Made by a program: the position numbers and the translations under genes
Source of the DNA: Armatimonadota bacterium
GTDB taxonomy: Bacteria > Sysuimicrobiota > Sysuimicrobiia > Sysuimicrobiales > Humicultoraceae
NCBI GenBank assembly: GCA_031459715.1
Contig: JAVKIA010000009.1
Span: 1-64,000 of the forward strand
Direction of reading: 5' to 3'
DNA: 64,000 nucleotides
The notes under the pieces: generated by a model
What the model was told of the DNA's origin: nothing
Seen by the model: the letters and a program-made list of their open reading frames with translations, nothing else
Database searches by the model: none
In this document: in pieces, positions 59,851 through 64,000 of the stretch
How positions within the stretch are numbered: position 1 is the first letter of the stretch
Layout: the number at the start of each line of letters is the position of its first letter

Positions 59851-61119
59851 CTAGAAGAGGCGCATCTGGGAACCCGCCGGCTCCCGGGAGGGGAGGGGTT
59901 CCTCCGCGGCCGGGGAGGGCGCTTCCTCGAAGATCTGGATCTCGCCAAAGACGCCGTCGTAGCCGGGGACGATGCGCACCTGCCCCTCCCGCACACGGCG
60001 CAGCCCTTCCACGACCCGGGGTGAGGCGACGCGGGCCAGCTCCTCGGGGGGCACGTCCAGCAGGACGCGAAACTCCCCGCCGAACTCCCGGCACAGATGC
60101 AGGTACTCCTCGCGCACGGCGGCGGTGCCCACCTGCGTGCCGCGAGCTGCCGCAATGATCTCCTCAAGGGGAATCAGGCTGCGGTAGGGGACCGCCCCCT
60201 CGGGGACGTAGCCCTCCTCGCGGTCCGCCAGCAGTTCTACCCGGTGCATCACGCCCACGGTAAGGGGACGGCGGCAGACCGGGCAGATCCCCTGCAGCGC
60301 CTTGGTCTCCCGGGGAGCGAGGCGCTGGTTGCAGCTGCGGTGGCCGTCGAAGTGGTACTTGCCCTCCTGGGGGAAGAACTCGATGGTGTAGAGGAAACGG
60401 CTCACGTCCCGCTCCCGCAGAATGCGCACCAGCTCGTGGTAGTCCAGGACGTCCATCTCAAAGACGTTGGCCTCCCGCCCCAGCTTCGCCGGCGAATGGG
60501 CGTCGGAGTTGCTCACCAGCAGTACCCGGTCCAGCTCGGAGAGGCGCCAGTTCATGGGCGGGTCACTGGACAGCCCGGTCTCCACGGCGACGATATGCCT
60601 GCTCTGGTCGCGGAAGCACTCCTCCAGGGCGTCGAACCCCGAGTTGGAACCGTAGAGGGAGAACCAGGGGGTCCACGCGTGCGCCGGGATGACCAGGCAG
60701 TCGGGGGAAAGCTCGGTCACGTACTCCACCAGCTTGTCGCAGGGGAGGGAGAGAGTGGGTCGGCCGTCGGCCATCAGGTTGCCGAAGCGCCCCAGCACGG
60801 CGTTCAGTCGCTCCACCACCTCAAAGGAAGGCGCCAGGATCAGGTTGTGGATCTTGCGCAGGCGCCCGCCCTGCGGGTAGATGTTCGAGACTTCCACGGT
60901 GAGGAGGAAGTGCACGCCATCGTAGGTGTAGAGGCCGCGGCCCGTGGGCTTCAGCTTGGCCCGCATCTCCCGAAACCACACCGGGTGGGTGAAGTCCCCG
61001 GTTCCCACCAGGGTGATGCCCTTGAGCCTGCACCAGCGGGCCAGGTTCTCCACGTCCATGTCCCGGCTGGTGGCGCGGCTGTACTTGGAGTGGAGGTGGA
61101 GGTCGGCGATGACCCGCAT
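59851..61119 (-). CDS. Endonuclease Q family protein (PHP domain) with C-terminal clamp-binding-like motif
   Basis: 422 residues. PHP metal motifs: ADLHLHSKYSRATS, VGTGDFTHPVWFREM, VIPAHAWTPWFSLYGS, ETGLSSDPPMNWRLSELDR, SNSDAHSPAKLGREAN. A cysteine cluster follows (CNQR, CPVCRRP), as in endonuclease Q, which nicks DNA 5' of deaminated bases (uracil, hypoxanthine) and abasic sites. The protein ends with QMRLF, close to the bacterial beta-clamp pentapeptide QL(S/D)LF. With nfo nearby, this suggests hydrolytic base-damage repair suited to a thermophile. Confidence 0.85.
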   Translation of the reverse strand: MRVIADLHLHSKYSRATSRDMDVENLARWCRLKGITLVGTGDFTHPVWFREMRAKLKPTGRGLYTYDGVHFLLTVEVSNIYPQGGRLRKIHNLILAPSFEVVERLNAVLGRFGNLMADGRPTLSLPCDKLVEYVTELSPDCLVIPAHAWTPWFSLYGSNSGFDALEECFRDQSRHIVAVETGLSSDPPMNWRLSELDRVLLVSNSDAHSPAKLGREANVFEMDVLDYHELVRILRERDVSRFLYTIEFFPQEGKYHFDGHRSCNQRLAPRETKALQGICPVCRRPLTVGVMHRVELLADREEGYVPEGAVPYRSLIPLEEIIAAARGTQVGTAAVREEYLHLCREFGGEFRVLLDVPPEELARVASPRVVEGLRRVREGQVRIVPGYDGVFGEIQIFEEAPSPAAEEPLPSREPAGSQMRLF

Positions 61120-61151
61120 GGGGAGGTCTTAGACGGCTGCCGGGTCTGCTC

Positions 61152-62414
61152 CTACCCCGGCACCCGTCCCTCGCCGCCCGCTGCCAGGAGGCCGCGGACC
61201 AGGGCGCGCAGGACCAGCGGGGCCAGCGGCAGCTCCCGCCACGACTGCAGGACCCGCCGGCTGAGCGGGCCGAGGAGGCGCGACTGGTACTGGGTGTCCC
61301 CGTGCTCTTCGACCACGTGCCGTAGCCAGGGGTCGCGCGCCAGGGCGCGCACCAGGCGGGAGAGGTCTTCATCCGGCAAGGCGTTGAGCAGGCGGCGCAC
61401 CACGGCGGTAAAGGCCAGCTCCCGCCCGAAACGCCGCCTCCACGCCCGCTCGTACCTGCGCTGGGCGGCGCCGTCGCCTCCCAGCAGCTCACGCGCCGCC
61501 TCCCCGGCCAGCCGTCCCGCCACCAGGGCGAAGTAGATGCCCCCGCCGGAGGTGGCCTTGACGTGCCCGGCCGCGTCGCCGGCCAGAAGCAGTCCCGGAG
61601 CGTAGGAGGGTGTGGGTCGGCCCAGCAGCGGGATACGGCCCGCCAGCCTGCGGACGGTGCGCGCTCCGCGCACGCGGCGGGAGACGACGGGGTGGTCGGC
61701 CAGCAGCCGCTCCAGGTAGTAGACGGGTGGCCGGGCCGTCATTCGGGGGTCTACGCACAGGCCCACGCGACCGCTCCCTTCCCCCGTGGGCATGATCCAG
61801 GCGAAGAACCCCGGTGCCCACTCCCGGCCGAAGTAGAGCTCGGGGGCATCAGCGGCTTCCAGATGCAGACCTTCCATTTCGTACTGCAGCCCGTGGACGA
61901 CCAGGCGGTGCCGCGACAGCCCCAGCGTCTGGGGCAGTAGCGCGCGCGCTCCCTCCGCGTCCACCACCAGGGGGGCGCGGAAGGCCAGTGGGCGCCCACG
62001 CCGCTCAACTTCTACCCTCACCAGGCTGTTCTCGCGGGTGCCGCGCCGCGCCCTCGCCTCCAGGATGACCTCCGCCCCGGCGGCCTGGGCCTGGGCCACC
62101 AGCCAGCGGTCAAAGCGGTCGCGGTCCACCACGTGGGAGTCGACCACCGCCCGCCGGACTGTGGCAGCCGTCCCGTCGGGGGCATAGAGCGTGGCCGCAC
62201 GCAGCGAGGTGCGCACCAGTGACAGAGGCAGGTCGAATTCCCGGAAGGCGTGCACCGAAAGCTTGCCGCTGCAGTGGGGGGGCGCGCCGACGGCGCTGTG
62301 CTCCTCCAGGAGCAGGGTGCGGAGCCCTGCGCGGGCCGTCGTCCAGGCGGCCATCCCTCCCGCCGGCCCGCCGCCAACGACGATCACGTCCCAACGGTGG
62401 GAAGGCGCGCTCAT
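61152..62414 (-). CDS. Geranylgeranyl-reductase-family FAD-dependent oxidoreductase
   Basis: 420 residues. FAD dinucleotide fold VIVVGGGPAGGMAAWTTARA, LLLEEHSAVGAPPHCSGKLS with the family-typical CSG, a middle motif VDAEGARA, EWAPGFFAWIMPTGEGSGRV and GLLLAGDAAGHVKATSGGGI. These flavoproteins reduce isoprenoid double bonds, as in menaquinone or chlorophyll side chains and archaeal lipids. The substrate cannot be read here; quinone side-chain reduction is plausible for a bacterium. Overlaps the broken exporter gene upstream by four bases. Confidence 0.82.
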   Translation of the reverse strand: MSAPSHRWDVIVVGGGPAGGMAAWTTARAGLRTLLLEEHSAVGAPPHCSGKLSVHAFREFDLPLSLVRTSLRAATLYAPDGTAATVRRAVVDSHVVDRDRFDRWLVAQAQAAGAEVILEARARRGTRENSLVRVEVERRGRPLAFRAPLVVDAEGARALLPQTLGLSRHRLVVHGLQYEMEGLHLEAADAPELYFGREWAPGFFAWIMPTGEGSGRVGLCVDPRMTARPPVYYLERLLADHPVVSRRVRGARTVRRLAGRIPLLGRPTPSYAPGLLLAGDAAGHVKATSGGGIYFALVAGRLAGEAARELLGGDGAAQRRYERAWRRRFGRELAFTAVVRRLLNALPDEDLSRLVRALARDPWLRHVVEEHGDTQYQSRLLGPLSRRVLQSWRELPLAPLVLRALVRGLLAAGGEGRVPG

Positions 62415-63284
62415 TCGAAGCTGAACCGCCAGATCCCGAAACTGAAGAACGCACCGGCAAAGCCGGCCAGGGCACCCACCTTGGGCAGGACCTCCCTGAA
62501 TCCGTATCCCCGTACCAGCACATCCTGGTAGGCTCCCAGAGCCCAGGCGTGGAGGGCGACCAGCCCCGCGGTGCGGATTGCCGTGGCCGCTGCGGCCAGG
62601 CTCACCGCAACCAGCCCGACCGGTGAAGAGCCCAGGCTCATGCCGAACAGCAGCCTGGCCGCTCCCAGCATGATGGCAATCTGGAGCAGGTTGATGAGGT
62701 AGTACGCCACCAGTTTGCCGGCCAGCAGAGTCGCCCGCGCTATCGGGGCGGCGAGCAGGCGCCGGAAGGTGCCCTCTCGCTTCTCCCGGAGAAACGAGGA
62801 GCCAAGCAGGCTGACGACGCAGAAGATCCCGAAGATGGTATAGCCGGGCACGTTCTGCTGGAAGGTATCCGGGAACTTCACCACCCGCATTCCCACCGGC
62901 GCTCTTCGCTCCACCGTAAAGAGCAGGTCGATCCTCTTTGGCATCACAGCGGCGTAGGTGCTCCGCTCCAGCAGCCCCTGCAGGGTTCCCAGGACGGGAT
63001 CCACGAACCGGCTGGAAGTGGAAGGGTCCCCTCCCAGATCGTCTCCACCTGGAAGGCCCTCATCTGGTCCGGCTGGCGGAGGATGCTGGCCGCCAGGCTC
63101 CCGCGGTCCTGGTTCACGGCCAGGAGCCGAATGGGGCGGTCTCCATCGGAGCGGAAGAGGCCGGCCAGGGCGAAGCTCATCACCACGATGAACATGAGGG
63201 GAAAAAGATCAGGGCCACAGCCCCCGGGTCCTTGAAGAATATCTTGAGGTCCTTCCAGGTAAGCGCCAGGATCTGTTGCGGCAC
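62411..63284 (-). pseudogene. ABC-2 type transporter permease, broken by two single-base deletions
   Basis: Three consecutive minus-strand frames make one ABC-2 permease. It starts at GTG 63284 (QQILALTWKDLKIFFKDPGA). It shifts near 63208 at TTTTTCCCC into MFIVVMSFALAGLFRSDGD, then near 63028, at a GGGG run, into DPVLGTLQGLLERSTYAA. The last part has six hydrophobic helices (YTIFGIFCVVSLLGSS, REKREGTFRRLLAAP). Each shift equals one missing base at a homopolymer, so sequencing error must be excluded. The truncated ATPase gene next to it supports real decay. Confidence 0.7.
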
Positions 63285-63298
63285 GTCGCCCTACCTCA

Positions 63299-63403
63299 CT
63301 AATCCCGCAAACGCCTTCCCGTCAGGTGCAGGAAGACGCTCTCCAGGTTGGACTCAAGCGCCTCCAGGGAGAGGATGAGGTACCGTTCGAGCTGCACCCG
63401 CAT
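63299..63403 (-). pseudogene. ABC transporter ATP-binding protein, C-terminal remnant
   Basis: The last residues read LEALESNLESVFLHLTGRRL before RD and a stop, the standard C-terminus of ABC-2-linked ATPases (SLExVFLxLTGxxLR). No Walker A, signature or Walker B is found upstream, so at least 250 residues are gone. It directly precedes the broken permease. The stretch 63404-63545 shows nothing recognisable. Confidence 0.55.
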
Positions 63404-63545
63404 GCCACACCCTCCATGGCGCGGGCCGGCCGCAACCGTCAACCACTCCGGCCCCGCGGCCCTCATTATCGGGCGCCTGGAATATGTCAGCAAGGTGGGA
63501 AGCCTCGGACCCGCCCGCTGGAAATGACCCTGATGTCCTGGTACC

Positions 63546-64000
63546 GTGAACACGAAGATGTTCTACGGACGTCATGTGGTGCTGATCCTCCCGGCGCTGC
63601 TGGCCGCTCTGGAACTTGCCGCCGGCGGCGCTGAGCCTCTGTTCAAGAAGGGCACGCTGACGCTGCTAGTCCCGGGGAAGCGGGTGGTCCTGCAGGTGGA
63701 GGTGGCCGACACCCCCGCCGCCCGGGCGCAGGGGCTGATGTTCCGCCGCAGCCTGCCGGAGAGCGCGGGGATGCTCTTCGTCTTCGAGACGGAGGGCCGC
63801 TGGGGCTTCTGGATGAAGAACACCTTGATCCCTCTCTCGGTCGCCTTCATCGACCGCCACTGGAAGATCGTGGACATACAGGACATGGCCGTCGCTCCTG
63901 ATCCCCGGGCGGGACCGTTTACCATCTACGAGGCGCGGGCGCCCGCGCGCTACGCCCTGGAGGTGCGACAGGGACTCTTCCTCAAGCATGGCGTCACCGT
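63546..64000 (+). CDS. DUF192 family secreted protein (3' end outside window)
   Basis: 151 residues visible. A hydrophobic signal-like segment (VVLILPALLAALELAAG), then VEVADTPAARAQGLMFRRSL, GMLFVFETEGRWGFWMKNTL, IPLSVAFIDRHWKIVDIQDM and YALEVRQGLFLKHGV, the DUF192 core in order. Function of the family is unsettled; the fold is a small beta barrel. GTG at 63546 or ATG at 63558 may start it. The frame is open to the window end, probably within a few codons of the natural stop. Confidence 0.85.
   Translation, partial: MNTKMFYGRHVVLILPALLAALELAAGGAEPLFKKGTLTLLVPGKRVVLQVEVADTPAARAQGLMFRRSLPESAGMLFVFETEGRWGFWMKNTLIPLSVAFIDRHWKIVDIQDMAVAPDPRAGPFTIYEARAPARYALEVRQGLFLKHGVT

Noticed and set aside
1-64000. 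tRNA, rRNA genes or CRISPR arrays.
   Set aside because: I saw no T-loop/acceptor pattern in the gaps, no rRNA-like conserved stretch and no regularly spaced repeats apart from the Pho box. The gaps are short, so little can be hidden.

Overview
This 64 kb window is GC-rich (roughly two thirds G+C), gene-dense bacterial chromosome. Almost every gene lies on the minus strand. Several traits point to a diderm, probably thermophilic lineage of the Terrabacteria side: RND/TolC efflux (outer membrane), an archaeal-type prolyl-tRNA synthetase under a T-box, DarA (a c-di-AMP receptor typical of Gram-positives), a K+-independent membrane pyrophosphatase, endonuclease Q and oxalate oxidoreductase. A Candidatus Sysuimicrobiota/Armatimonadota-like (CSP1-3-like) genome is my guess; no rRNA or tRNA is present to settle it.

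Layout. 1-749: end of an IS21-family element running off the window, next to a broken GH15 glucoamylase fragment. 811-4246: proline T-box, archaeal-type proS, and a degenerate bacterial-type ProRS paralogue that has lost class II motif 2 but kept the INS editing domain. 4261-12245: branched-chain-type ABC importer (livGFHM plus binding protein) with a glutamine-synthetase-like ligase and a FluG-type amidohydrolase, divergent from a C26 gamma-glutamyl hydrolase. This looks like an amine or amino-compound uptake and gamma-glutamylation route. 12320-14971: thioredoxin-like protein and DUF4395 behind a long foldable leader, then plsC and terC. 15012-19445: hppA and kimA. 19590-27119: FadR-type regulator, oxalate oxidoreductase (fused gamma-delta, alpha, beta) and a TctCBA tripartite carboxylate transporter. 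27222-38267: an operon apgM-tolC-adaptor-RND-adaptor-ABC-permease-small protein. 38395-41255: dapF homologue with both catalytic cysteines changed to serine, ddl, and a divergent HAD hydrolase. 41445-46190: YVTN-type propeller, a 60-residue conserved protein and a broken MalT/BTAD regulator. 46263-52248: ACT-like gene, pstSCAB-phoU, and a regulator fusing a PhoU-like DUF47 domain to a PhoB-type DNA-binding domain, with five 11-bp Pho-box repeats in the intervening gap. 52360-63403: gamma-family PLP enzyme, nfo, MerR remnant, the operon R3H-ATPase/tmk/darA/holB, rlmI, endonuclease Q, geranylgeranyl-reductase-like FAD enzyme, and a decaying ABC-2 exporter. 63546-64000: DUF192 gene cut by the window end.

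Most notable: the DUF47-wHTH one-component phosphate regulator with its Pho box; an oxalate oxidoreductase operon whose alpha subunit carries the oxalate-specific active-site residues; the editing-only ProRS paralogue beside an archaeal-type ProRS; and the double Cys-to-Ser DapF homologue. All calls come from reading the sequence and from family knowledge; no search was run.
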